Positions 1-7,026 are shown, numbered from the stretch's first letter. The stretch: DNA of 22,230 bases from a virus (IMGVR_UViG_3300044641_002801:1-22230); one strand, 5' to 3'. The notes: generated from the letters alone by a model not told the origin. Numbers and translations: made by a program.

Positions 1-164
1 TGTACCCCTTGCCTTATCAACCAACGGCGTAGGTGTTCTTTTTCGCATTTTGTCCCTAGCCCATATAGCTTGGAAATCTCGCTTAAAGATTTGCCGTTAT
101 TGTATTCGCTTATTGTCTGTTCTTTCATCTGATGCCAGAAGTACTTTGTTATCTTATTGTCCAT
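1..164 (-). CDS. Helix-turn-helix protein, probable homing endonuclease N-terminus (partial)
   Basis: This reverse-strand gene starts at an ATG (164-162) and runs off the left edge of the window, leaving 54 complete codons with no stop. An AGGAG at 175-171 sits six bases before the ATG, an excellent ribosome binding site. The protein begins MDNKITKYFWHQMKEQ. Residues about 17-53 have the look of a resolvase-type helix-turn-helix: a YNNGKSLSEISKLYG stretch, then a second basic helix with HLRRWLIRQG. The gene lies between the missing N-terminal part and the visible C-terminal part of an intein in the terminase gene. Free-standing homing endonucleases are known at that spot in phage split inteins, and many carry DNA-binding modules like this. 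The nuclease domain is outside the window, so the endonuclease role is inferred from position. I prefer this reading to the forward one over the same bases because its composition is protein-like and it has a ribosome binding site. Confidence 0.68.
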   Translation of the reverse strand, partial: MDNKITKYFWHQMKEQTISEYNNGKSLSEISKLYGLGTKCEKEHLRRWLIRQGV

Positions 165-175
165 CGCGTTCTCCT

Positions 176-286
176 ATTAAGGTTCAAGTTACAAGCATTA
201 TAGCACAAGCGGCTCCAGTTGTCTACTACGATTTTACTGCACCCACCCATAGCAACTATGTAGCGGAAGGTGTTGTGCATCATAAT
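176..286 (+). other. Intein C-terminal splicing region in the TerL Walker A motif
   Basis: Just before the terminase P-loop SGKT, the reading frame shows the C-terminal intein blocks. KVQVTS (about 179-196) is a typical opening beta strand. VYYDFTAPTHSNYVAEG (about 221-271) matches block F, and VVHHN (272-286) matches block G with the penultimate His and terminal Asn. The next residue is Ser (287-289), the required +1 nucleophile. The mature protein would join the upstream Gly-rich half of the P-loop to SGKT. The P-loops of phage ATPases are a recurring intein insertion site. The splicing mode, in cis or in trans, cannot be decided here because the N-intein lies outside the window. Confidence 0.88.
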
Positions 287-1456
287 AGTGGAAAAACTTT
301 TATTCTCTGCTATGCCCTGTTTGTACGCGCACTGAAGGCACCGAATAGCAGACACCTTATACTGCGTCTCCGTTTCAATCACGCAAAACAGTCTTTAGCT
401 CTGGATACCATTCCTAAGATGCTTCGTCTGTGTTTCCCGAATGTAGACATCAAACTCAGTAAGGTAGACTGGTATTACACACTGCCTAATGGGGCTGAGG
501 TATGGATTGGTGGCTTAGATGATGGCGACCGAATTGAGAAGATTCTGGGACGTGAGTTCAATACTATCTACTTTAATGAAGCCAGCCAGTTAGACTGGAA
601 ATCTATTGGTACAGTTAAAACTCGTTTAGCCCTTAAACATCCGGCATTAGTAAATAAACTGTACTTTGACTGCAATCCCCCTAACAAACGCCATTGGCTG
701 TACAAAATCTGGATTGAGGGTAAGAATCCTGATAATGAGAACGTACCATTAGTAGATAAAGACACATACGGCTATCTGCGGATGAATCCCAGTGATAATA
801 CAGATAACCTAGCTGATAACTACATACGCAGTATATTGGATGGATTAAGTGAACGTGACCGTAAACGGTTCAGAGATGGTGAATTTACTGATGATGCGGA
901 AGGTGCATTGTTCAAATGGGAAGATTTATGCAAGTATAGAGTAGCAAAAGCACCTGATCTACTCCGTGTTGTTATAGGTATTGACCCTGCAGTGACTAGT
1001 AATGATGGTTCTAACAATACAGGTATAGTAGCGGTAGGCGTTGCTAAGCTAGGTAAAGAAGACCACTATTATGTATTAGGCGACTATACCATGTCAGGCA
1101 CGCCGTTTATGTGGGCTAAAGCAGCCATAGATGCCTATGATGCAACAGAAGCGGACAAGATAATAGCTGAAATCAACCAAGGTGGTGATCTAGTAGAGCA
1201 TAACTTACGTACCCTGCGGCCACTAATACCGTATGAGTCTGTGCGTGCTACCCGTGGTAAGGCTATACGCGCTGAACCTGTAGCTACCGTATCTGAAAAA
1301 GGTAGATTGCACATGGTAGGTGAGTGGCCTGAACTGGAAAATGAGCTAACAAGTTGGGCACCTGCATCCGGTGAACCTTCTCCCGACAGACTAGATGCTA
1401 TGGTATGGGCTGTACGCGCATGTATGGGTGCTAATAAGCGCATTGGGACATGGTGA
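176..1456 (+). CDS. terL: Terminase large subunit, C-terminal part, preceded by intein C-terminus (5' partial)
   Basis: TerL is the ATP-driven DNA packaging motor and the nuclease that cuts phage DNA at the portal. The visible part starts in an intein ending in HHN at 286. The terminase then resumes with SGKTF, the second half of the Walker A P-loop. A Walker B-like IYFNEAS follows at about 566-586, then a DCNPPNKRHW coupling motif at about 668-697. The C-terminal RNase H-like nuclease shows its acidic residues in GIDPAVTSNDG (about 980-1012), AEINQGGDLVE (about 1166-1198) and DRLDAMVWA (about 1387-1413). The N-terminal extein and N-intein are left of the window. The forward frame is open to position 2, but the part left of about 176 is probably a shadow of the reverse gene. 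No ATG, GTG or TTG lies in frame between 149 and 274, so the translation start of this part is unresolved. The start given marks the edge of the intein-like sequence, not a start codon. Confidence 0.93.
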   Translation: MKVQVTSIIAQAAPVVYYDFTAPTHSNYVAEGVVHHNSGKTFILCYALFVRALKAPNSRHLILRLRFNHAKQSLALDTIPKMLRLCFPNVDIKLSKVDWYYTLPNGAEVWIGGLDDGDRIEKILGREFNTIYFNEASQLDWKSIGTVKTRLALKHPALVNKLYFDCNPPNKRHWLYKIWIEGKNPDNENVPLVDKDTYGYLRMNPSDNTDNLADNYIRSILDGLSERDRKRFRDGEFTDDAEGALFKWEDLCKYRVAKAPDLLRVVIGIDPAVTSNDGSNNTGIVAVGVAKLGKEDHYYVLGDYTMSGTPFMWAKAAIDAYDATEADKIIAEINQGGDLVEHNLRTLRPLIPYESVRATRGKAIRAEPVATVSEKGRLHMVGEWPELENELTSWAPASGEPSPDRLDAMVWAVRACMGANKRIGTW

Positions 1457-1457
1457 C

Positions 1458-1486
1458 TTGACAGATTACTGAATAAATAGTATAGT
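1458..1486 (+). promoter_or_regulatory. Sigma70-type promoter before the portal gene
   Basis: A perfect -35 TTGACA (1458-1463) is followed by a 17-base spacer and a -10 TATAGT (1481-1486). It begins one base after the terminase stop codon. The start of transcription should be near 1493, giving a very short leader before the portal ribosome binding site AAGGA (1500-1504). The spacer contains ACTGAATAA, which recurs in the spacer of the tail tube promoter at 8469. Confidence 0.72.
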
Positions 1487-1509
1487 GCATTAACACTTTA
1501 AGGATAACT

Positions 1510-2994
1510 ATGCCTACAAAACGGAAATCGAATAAAGCGGATACTGTGGATGTACCTGTTCAGGTAATGCGGCAGTTACTCTATGGTAACTCTACTGGCA
1601 TATCTACAGGACGAATGGACTTTATGAATAGGACTGGTACGCATAACCAGTTCTCTGGTACACGCAATATACGTGAAGTTGCTGGCTATCCTGAGTTTTT
1701 AACGTACAATGACTATCTTACCGCTTATGATAGGCAGGATGTAGCAACCCGTGTTATCGAAACATATCCTGATTATACATGGATTGACGTACCTAGTATC
1801 TATGAGACAGAGAAACCTAAAGATACTAAGTTTGAAAAGGACATTAAAGCGTTATTTCAATCTGGTAATGTTATTTCTACCTTGCGTGCGCTAGATATTC
1901 TGGCAGGTATTGGTGAGTTCGGACTACTTGTTATTGGCTTAGATGACGGTGGTAAACTAGATTCACCTACTCTACCTATAGCCAAGTCACATAAAATTAT
2001 GTATATGCGCCCTTATACTGAGGGTGAAGTAACCATTAAGTCATGGGATACTGATCCTACTAGTGAACGGTACATGATGCCGCAAACATATGAAGTGACA
2101 CCTGCCGAATATACTGCAAAATCCTCAACACTTCCATTGATTAGCAAAAACTTTATTGTGCATCATAGCCGTTGCATCCACTTCGCAGACAATGCACTCA
2201 ACAGTGTTATCTATGGTACACCCAGATTGAAACGGGTATATGACCGTTTAATGGATATACTGAAAATTGTTGCTGGTTCCGGCGAAATGTTTTGGCGTGG
2301 TGCATATCAAGGTTTCAGTTTTGAAGCAGAAGCTGACGGCGAGTTTAGCGACGATGACAAAACCGCCATGAAAGAGTCCATTCAGAAATATCTGATGGGC
2401 ATGGATAGAGCAATGCTGCTTAAAGGTGTCAAAACCAATCCTCTTGCCCCTTCCGTATCTAGCCCAAAAGAACATTTAGACGCACAACTGACTATGGTGT
2501 CTATTGCTTCTCGTATTCCTAAACGTATTTTGACAGGTAGCGAGATGGGTAAGTTAGCTTCCACACAGGATGCAGCTAACTGGGCACAGCAAATCAAAAC
2601 ACGGCGTACAAATGTAGCATCTCCTAAGATACTGCGGCCTTTTATCCAGTTTTGTGTCAAGAACCACATTATATCTGCGCCTGTTGGTGCAGAGGATGCC
2701 TTTATAATTGAATGGCCTGCACTAGAGTTGCCTACTGACAAAGACCAGAGTGAAATCGCTATGAATTTCACTAATGCACTTGTACAGTATGCCACAAATA
2801 ACCTTTATATAGTGATTCCCTTCAATCTATATCTACAGAATGTCTGGAATTATCCTGTTGACCGTGCTAATGAATTTTCGGTACAGTTTGATAAGGCTGC
2901 CTTTGAAAAACTAAGTAAAGAATTAAATGAAAAGAAGAGTACTACTGGTGTACAGACACCTAAAAGTACGAAAAATGAGACACCTGAAGCATAG
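1510..2994 (+). CDS. Portal protein (DUF1073 family)
   Basis: The portal forms the dodecameric ring at one capsid vertex through which TerL pumps DNA and to which the neck attaches. The 494-residue protein fits the DUF1073 portal family. An early segment reads YNDYLTAYDRQDVATRVIE (residues about 71-89), followed by TYPDYTWIDVP. A central helical region has GTPRLKRVYDRLMDILK, and a later stretch contains IPKRILTGSEMGKLASTQD, resembling the portal crown and clip region. The C-terminal tail is charged, rich in Lys, Thr and Ser, and probably disordered. It follows terL, the classic terminase-portal order, and has its own promoter. The start at 1510 is set by AAGGA five bases upstream. The family name in databases mentions an anti-CBASS protein, but I see no HxT phosphodiesterase motifs here. 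Confidence 0.88.
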   Translation: MPTKRKSNKADTVDVPVQVMRQLLYGNSTGISTGRMDFMNRTGTHNQFSGTRNIREVAGYPEFLTYNDYLTAYDRQDVATRVIETYPDYTWIDVPSIYETEKPKDTKFEKDIKALFQSGNVISTLRALDILAGIGEFGLLVIGLDDGGKLDSPTLPIAKSHKIMYMRPYTEGEVTIKSWDTDPTSERYMMPQTYEVTPAEYTAKSSTLPLISKNFIVHHSRCIHFADNALNSVIYGTPRLKRVYDRLMDILKIVAGSGEMFWRGAYQGFSFEAEADGEFSDDDKTAMKESIQKYLMGMDRAMLLKGVKTNPLAPSVSSPKEHLDAQLTMVSIASRIPKRILTGSEMGKLASTQDAANWAQQIKTRRTNVASPKILRPFIQFCVKNHIISAPVGAEDAFIIEWPALELPTDKDQSEIAMNFTNALVQYATNNLYIVIPFNLYLQNVWNYPVDRANEFSVQFDKAAFEKLSKELNEKKSTTGVQTPKSTKNETPEA

Positions 2995-2997
2995 TAC

Positions 2998-3026
2998 TTG
3001 ACAGAAACCATATAATTTAGTAACTT
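2998..3026 (+). promoter_or_regulatory. Sigma70-type promoter before the protease/scaffold gene
   Basis: TTGACA (2998-3003), a 17-base spacer and TAACTT (3021-3026), starting three bases after the portal stop codon. The -10 match is weaker than at 1458. A consensus TATAAT lies inside the spacer (3011-3016), but it is too close to this -35 box to work with it. The expected start of transcription is near 3033, just ahead of the AAGGA at 3034-3038. Confidence 0.6.
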
Positions 3027-3043
3027 ATAACAAAAGGACAATT

Positions 3044-4294
3044 ATGGCAGAACTGGTAACTTTAGCATCAACAAAGGTAGATTCTAGTACGCTTCAACTT
3101 AAAACATTGAATGGGCGTACCTATCTCGTTGGCCCTCTCGTAATGGCTAAAGAACAGGTAATGAATGAATTGCTTTATACTAAGGATGAACTTACTAGAG
3201 GTTGCCCCGGTTGGAATGGTAGACCTGCAACGGTAGGACATCCTAAAGTAGACGGTAAATACTGTTCCGCTAATGTTCCTGCTATCTTAGAAGCGAACCA
3301 GATTGGGTTTATCTTTGATTCCAATATGGACAATGACAAGTTACGTGCGCAGTTATGGATTGACGTAACGAAACTTGATATGTTCCCTGAAGTACGGGAT
3401 GCGATTGCAAACGGCGTTATGCTTGAAGTATCAACAGGTTTGATGCTAGACATGACTGCAGATGAAGGTATGTTCAATAATGTTAAATACAAGGGTAAAG
3501 CAGTGAACCATTTACCTGATCATTTAGCCTTGTTACCCGGTGAGGTAGGCGCGTGCAGCATTAAGGATGGTGCAGGTTTCCCTCGTATCAACCGTATGTT
3601 TGCAGGCAATGAAGTTGCTTTTAGTGAACGTAATCGCCTGTTACGTGTAGCATTAACTACATTGTATACTGACACATACTTTTACCTTATTGAGTTATTT
3701 GATGATAGCGTTGTGGTAGCAAAGCAAGATAAACTATTTGCACACACGTATGCAATAGACAAGGAAACAGGCAAAGTTAGTATCGGTGTTGCGGTAGAAG
3801 TGTTCCAAAAGATAGACTATCCTCCAATCACACAATTAGGAGTTAATACAATGACAGAAGCAGAGAAGAAATCGAAGGATGAAGCAGATGCACTAGTCAA
3901 GGCTAATGCAGATGCGGAAGCAGCGACTAAGGTAGCAGCAGATGAAAAGGCCAAAGCTGACGCGGAACTTGCGGCTAATGCTGAGAAGGCAAGAGTAGAT
4001 GCCGAGAATGCTGAGAAGGCGCGTATTGCAGCACTACCTTCCCCAGAAGTAAATGAAGCACTAGACTTTCTTAAGTCTGAAAAGGCTAAGCTAGTTGCGG
4101 AGATACTTGCTAACAAGACAAATACTTTCACAGAAGTTGAACTGAACGAAATGAAGTTTGGTCAACTGCGTAAGATTGCTACACTAGCGACACCAACCCA
4201 CGCTAATGTAGATCGGTCTGGTTTGGGTGGCCCCGGTGGTATGACTGCCAATGGGAGTGTTGTTCATGATGAATCCCCCTACATTGGGGCTTAA
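3044..4294 (+). CDS. DUF2213-type prohead protease fused to scaffold-like C-terminus
   Basis: This 416-residue protein has two parts. Residues 1 to about 190 match the DUF2213 family found between portal and capsid genes. Visible motifs are GWNGRPATVGHP, with His66, LEVSTG, with Ser130, and HLPDHLALLPGEVGACSIKDG. A His in GHP and a Ser in a strand about 60 residues later recall the His-Ser pair of prohead proteases, but the catalytic role is inferred. Residues about 270-335 are an Ala, Glu and Lys-rich helix, almost certainly coiled coil, followed by a C-terminal helical tail. That layout is a protease with a scaffold domain, cleaved during capsid maturation. A second start inside the gene at 3851 would make the scaffold alone. 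AAGGA lies five bases before the ATG. Confidence 0.82.
   Translation: MAELVTLASTKVDSSTLQLKTLNGRTYLVGPLVMAKEQVMNELLYTKDELTRGCPGWNGRPATVGHPKVDGKYCSANVPAILEANQIGFIFDSNMDNDKLRAQLWIDVTKLDMFPEVRDAIANGVMLEVSTGLMLDMTADEGMFNNVKYKGKAVNHLPDHLALLPGEVGACSIKDGAGFPRINRMFAGNEVAFSERNRLLRVALTTLYTDTYFYLIELFDDSVVVAKQDKLFAHTYAIDKETGKVSIGVAVEVFQKIDYPPITQLGVNTMTEAEKKSKDEADALVKANADAEAATKVAADEKAKADAELAANAEKARVDAENAEKARIAALPSPEVNEALDFLKSEKAKLVAEILANKTNTFTEVELNEMKFGQLRKIATLATPTHANVDRSGLGGPGGMTANGSVVHDESPYIGA
3838..3853 (+). promoter_or_regulatory. Internal ribosome binding site and start for the scaffold
   Basis: AGGAG at 3838-3842 and ATG at 3851-3853 lie in the middle of an open coding frame and in phase with it. 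The spacing is eight bases. It lies exactly where the protease part gives way to the helical scaffold part, which makes chance less likely. Confidence 0.72.
3851..4294 (+). CDS. Nested in-frame scaffold protein
   Basis: Inside the protease gene, in the same frame, an ATG at 3851 is preceded by AGGAG (3838-3842) with an ideal eight-base gap. Translation from it gives a 147-residue protein starting MTEAEKKSKDEADALVK. Its first 65 or so residues are an Ala, Glu and Lys-rich helix, the usual composition of a phage scaffold, which templates capsid assembly and is then removed. The same arrangement is established for lambda C and Nu3, where the scaffold is made from an internal start in the protease gene. 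The C-terminal part contains FTEVELNEMKFGQLRKIATL, possibly the capsid-binding helices. The internal start is visible in the sequence. That it is used is inferred. Confidence 0.72.
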   Translation: MTEAEKKSKDEADALVKANADAEAATKVAADEKAKADAELAANAEKARVDAENAEKARIAALPSPEVNEALDFLKSEKAKLVAEILANKTNTFTEVELNEMKFGQLRKIATLATPTHANVDRSGLGGPGGMTANGSVVHDESPYIGA

Positions 4295-4306
4295 TAAGAG
4301 GTAACT

Positions 4307-4789
4307 ATGGCTGTAACACAAAATTCAGTTATTGTGCGCTCGTTTACTGACGTGTGGGAGGATGGTACTTTTGCTCACACTTCTTCGAGTTCAGAAGTAA
4401 TTTACCCCGGATACTTGGTTTACCAGTATTCTGGTGGCATTACTACCGGCGACCCTGCTGCTCTTCCTACATACCGCGTAAATGCTGACATCAATTATCC
4501 GCCCGTAATCGTATATGAAAACGATCTCATTGGTGAGACGATTGATGATGACATTGCTTCTGGCGATTACATCCGTGTCAAGTTCCTTGCTCCGGGTGAA
4601 AAGTATGTTGTATATGGTCAGTCCACAACCGCAATCGCAGTTGGCGCCCTGCTCAGTCCTCATACAGACGGTAAGGTTATTGCGCACAGTGGGCCAGGTA
4701 ACAACGCACAAACCCTATTCCGCGCAGAGACCGCAGTAGCGGCTGACGCTACCGACACCCGTCTAGTTGTTCGTGTTCTTCGCGTCTAA
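4307..4789 (+). CDS. Capsid decoration (cement) protein-like
   Basis: This 160-residue, beta-rich protein lies between the scaffold and the major capsid gene, where phages usually encode a head decoration or stabilisation protein. The sequence is rich in Val, Tyr, Thr and Asp with few long helices. Stretches such as DYIRVKFLAPGEKYVVYGQ and AIAVGALLSPHTDGKVIAH look like the small beta-barrel of structural cement proteins: a start-up value, a gate-like AVGALL turn and a closing RLVVRVLRV strand. The start at 4307 has AGAGG upstream. The assignment rests on position and fold impression, not on a signature motif. It could instead be a fibre-like head appendage. Confidence 0.62.
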   Translation: MAVTQNSVIVRSFTDVWEDGTFAHTSSSSEVIYPGYLVYQYSGGITTGDPAALPTYRVNADINYPPVIVYENDLIGETIDDDIASGDYIRVKFLAPGEKYVVYGQSTTAIAVGALLSPHTDGKVIAHSGPGNNAQTLFRAETAVAADATDTRLVVRVLRV

Positions 4790-4804
4790 TGAAAGGAGTA
4801 TAAT

Positions 4805-5920
4805 ATGTCTTTTGCCCCATTTATGGTTAATATTGATGAAGCAAACATTCCTGTCATTGGCGACTTTAACGCTTTTGATGTGAATGCTAAACGCCCTTAC
4901 CGAGGTGAGAAGCGTGCTGACCTAGCTTACATTACTGAATTTGCTGGTAATGATGACGCTGGTCAACCTGTTGCTAAGGCGCGTTGCGTCGGTGTTGCTA
5001 ATTCTACTACTCTACTTCGGGATGAGTGGAAGGTTATTGACTCCGCTATTGGCGTAGCCCGTCAGAAGCGGATGAACTTCGTAAACTGGCTGATCTCCAA
5101 GGGTTGCGTAATCGACATCCCGAACGGGCTAGGCGTCACACAGTACGAATGGCAGAACATTGGGAGTCTGGACGGCGCAGACATCAGCATGGACGGCTTA
5201 AAGCAGGGTGATACTGATCGTGTTGAATACACATCGGCCACCATGCCCCTGCCGATCATCACTAAGAACTGGCGTCTAACCCTCCGCTATCTTGAGGAAA
5301 GCCGCCGTAAGGGTATGCCTATGGATACCTACTTCATGTCTGAGACGGCGCGTGTTGTCACGCAGTACGTTGAGAAGATGGCAGTTACTGGTGTTGGTAA
5401 CGTCAAGTTTGGTGGCGATACCCTCTATGGTCTGCTTGATTCCCCGAACGTGTCCGCAGTTACTTCCGGTAACGGCGTGTTCACAGTAGCTTGGGATGAC
5501 GCAACTGCCACGGGCACAGGTATTCTGGCTGACGTTCGTGCAATGGCACAGGAGTTGAATGATAATCTGCGTTTCGGCCCCTTCGCTATGTGGCTACCGC
5601 AGAAGTATCAGCTTGCACTCGCTAAGGATTACTCAACCGAGTATCCCAAGACGATTGCACAGCGGATTCTTGAGACTGGTATCGTTTCTGAAATCCAGTA
5701 CAGCGATTACTTTACACAGTCTGGTGGTAAGGATCGCGTGGTCATGCTAGAAGCCTCCAAGGAAACCATTGCTATCGTTCGCGGTATGGAGTTCCGCGAT
5801 TTTGAATGGCAGAGCCTTGGTGGATGGGCAATGGATCACAAGATTGCCGGTATCTATGCTCCGCTAATTCGCGCAGATGCGGCAGGGCAGTACGGCATCG
5901 TCAAGGCTACCTTGGGTTAA
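4805..5920 (+). CDS. Major capsid protein (DUF2184, HK97-fold)
   Basis: The 371-residue protein forms the icosahedral shell. It has features of the DUF2184 group of HK97-fold capsid proteins: an N-terminal arm region with RPYRGEKRADLAYITEF, a helix with ESRRKGMPMDTYFMSETAR (residues about 164-182, the spine-helix region), a loop with GDTLYGLLDSPNVSAV, and late strands ending in APLIRADAAGQYGIVKATL. The capsid typically self-assembles with the portal and scaffold encoded just upstream. AAAGGAG precedes the ATG by six bases, a strong site as expected for the most abundant virion protein. The gene uses more C-ending codons than its neighbours, also typical of high expression. A hairpin lies 23 bases past the stop codon. 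Confidence 0.88.
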   Translation: MSFAPFMVNIDEANIPVIGDFNAFDVNAKRPYRGEKRADLAYITEFAGNDDAGQPVAKARCVGVANSTTLLRDEWKVIDSAIGVARQKRMNFVNWLISKGCVIDIPNGLGVTQYEWQNIGSLDGADISMDGLKQGDTDRVEYTSATMPLPIITKNWRLTLRYLEESRRKGMPMDTYFMSETARVVTQYVEKMAVTGVGNVKFGGDTLYGLLDSPNVSAVTSGNGVFTVAWDDATATGTGILADVRAMAQELNDNLRFGPFAMWLPQKYQLALAKDYSTEYPKTIAQRILETGIVSEIQYSDYFTQSGGKDRVVMLEASKETIAIVRGMEFRDFEWQSLGGWAMDHKIAGIYAPLIRADAAGQYGIVKATLG

Positions 5921-5943
5921 GGTTTGATACCAAAGTAGCGTCA

Positions 5944-5973
5944 GGGTATGCCGGTAGTAATACTGGCATACCC
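5944..5973 (+). terminator. Strong hairpin after the major capsid gene
   Basis: A 13-pair stem with one G-T wobble closes a four-base gtaa loop: GGGTATGCCGGTA pairs with TACTGGCATACCC. It sits 23 bases past the capsid stop codon and before the next ribosome binding site. The bases that follow are T-rich but interrupted (ttcattat), so it may be a partial terminator or an mRNA-end stabiliser that lets more capsid than neck protein be made. Confidence 0.7.
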
Positions 5974-5992
5974 TTCATTATATAAGGCACTT

Positions 5993-6631
5993 ATGATTTC
6001 AATACTTATGACACCTTGTTTTAAGACAGGTGAGTTTCAGGCACAGTACGAAACAATAAGTAAGACGATTGGGTGTGAATTTGAAGTACTATGCACACTG
6101 ATTAACGGTGATCCTGAACGTGATTGGTTTGAAGCGTACTTTAAGGCAAACAATATCAGATACCTAAAAGTACCAGATTTAGGATATACTACCCTGATAA
6201 ATATACTAGCAGCACGCGCATTAGGCGACATAATGTTATACATTGCGCCTAGTACGATTATAGACGAAACAGAACAAGACTGGGGTTTGAAGGTAGTTGC
6301 AGCATTAAGTGATAAGGATAGAATCTGCGGCGCGATCTTGTCACTAACACATAATGATTTATACTGCAGTGGATTAGCTATACCGCAACGGACATTTGTA
6401 ACATTGGGTTATTACTGTCATCCTCTATTTGAAACACAGGTATATGGGGTAAGATGGAATGCCTCCGTCTTGACAGAGTTCAAGCGATTGTATAATATAA
6501 CTTGTGGGTTTACATATCAGAATACATCTGACACAGATATGTATAAAGCGGATAGGTTACTGTTTGATATTACCCGTGCTGCGCGAATCACTGTAGCAAG
6601 CCGACTAGAACAATTTATGGAGGTCACATGA
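5993..6631 (+). CDS. GT-A glycosyltransferase-like protein lacking a clear DxD
   Basis: Starting at the ATG at 5993 gives 212 residues. The frame also has an ATG at 5948, but that lies inside the hairpin stem, and AAGG at 5984-5987 favours 5993. The protein opens ISILMTPCFKTGEFQ, the first strand and loop of a GT-A nucleotide-sugar fold. It continues with FEVLCTLINGDPE, then a GYTTLINILAARALGDIMLYI segment ending where the metal-binding DxD normally sits. Here that spot reads APSTIID. The later LAIPQRTFVTLGYYCHPLF resembles the acceptor part of phage glycosyltransferase-like proteins. Lack of the acidic pair suggests an inactive or altered enzyme. It is an accessory-looking insertion in the head-to-neck gene order. 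Capsid or DNA glycosylation would be a guess. Confidence 0.52.
   Translation: MISILMTPCFKTGEFQAQYETISKTIGCEFEVLCTLINGDPERDWFEAYFKANNIRYLKVPDLGYTTLINILAARALGDIMLYIAPSTIIDETEQDWGLKVVAALSDKDRICGAILSLTHNDLYCSGLAIPQRTFVTLGYYCHPLFETQVYGVRWNASVLTEFKRLYNITCGFTYQNTSDTDMYKADRLLFDITRAARITVASRLEQFMEVT
6470..6496 (+). promoter_or_regulatory. Possible internal promoter, 15-base spacer
   Basis: Both hexamers are perfect: TTGACA (6470-6475) and TATAAT (6491-6496). They are only 15 bases apart, well short of the 17 of the other promoters here. It lies inside the glycosyltransferase-like gene, upstream of the neck genes. The spacing makes activity doubtful. Confidence 0.25.
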
Positions 6632-7026
6632 CAGAGGCAACACCCTTGGTAAGTGATGCGGAATTAAAGAGTATATGCAGCGAATTAGACAGTACTGCAG
6701 TTACTACTTTGTTTATTAGTTCAGCGCACAGTATTGTATGGGAATACTTCGGTACTTCTACAAAATATACTGCTGCAAGACTAAAACTAATTGAGTTATA
6801 CTTAGCTGCTCACTTTGCTGCTATTACAAATCCAGTAAGTTCATTTGAAGGTGTAGGCAAGGTGCAGCAATCTGTACAGTATAAAGTAGGATTAGGTTTA
6901 CAGTACACCAAGTATGGACAACAGGCACAGATGCTAAGCGGCGGTACATTACTAGGTAAGAAGATAAGTATTACATGGCTTGGCACACTTCCTGCTGATA
7001 CGGAGACTGTCTATGCAACTAATTAA
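6628..7026 (+). CDS. Head-tail connector (DUF4054-like)
   Basis: A 132-residue, mostly helical protein with the look of the DUF4054 and gp6-type connectors that bind under the portal and start the neck. The key stretch is ARLKLIELYLAAHFAAITNP (residues about 50-69), the long helix that is most conserved in these adaptors, followed by a Gly, Val and Gln-rich segment with QYKVGLGLQYTKYGQQAQML. The ATG overlaps the stop of the upstream gene as ATGA (6628-6631), with GGAGG just before it, so the two genes are translationally coupled. The C-terminus overlaps the next gene by 14 bases. Confidence 0.72.
   Translation: MTEATPLVSDAELKSICSELDSTAVTTLFISSAHSIVWEYFGTSTKYTAARLKLIELYLAAHFAAITNPVSSFEGVGKVQQSVQYKVGLGLQYTKYGQQAQMLSGGTLLGKKISITWLGTLPADTETVYATN

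Noticed and set aside
2-163. Forward reading through the reverse-strand gene as intein sequence
   Set aside because: The residues (many Leu, Ser, Cys and Arg) are atypical, while the reverse reading looks like a real protein with a ribosome binding site. It is kept open as a possibility in the findings but not annotated.
1510-2994. Anti-CBASS (Acb1) activity of the portal protein
   Set aside because: The database name of the family mentions Acb1, but no pair of HxT motifs is seen and the length and position fit a portal.
4274-4291. CCCC-TACATT-GGGG hairpin at the end of the scaffold gene
   Set aside because: The stem is only four pairs and lies in coding sequence (the last codons). There is no T-tract, so I do not call a terminator.
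5948-5992. Earlier start for the glycosyltransferase-like gene
   Set aside because: The ATG lies inside a 13-pair hairpin stem. The next in-frame ATG at 5993 has a ribosome binding site and begins with the expected first strand of the fold.
6980-7012. Earlier start for the head closure gene
   Set aside because: It would overlap the connector gene by 47 bases without a ribosome binding site. GGAG before 7013 decides the start.
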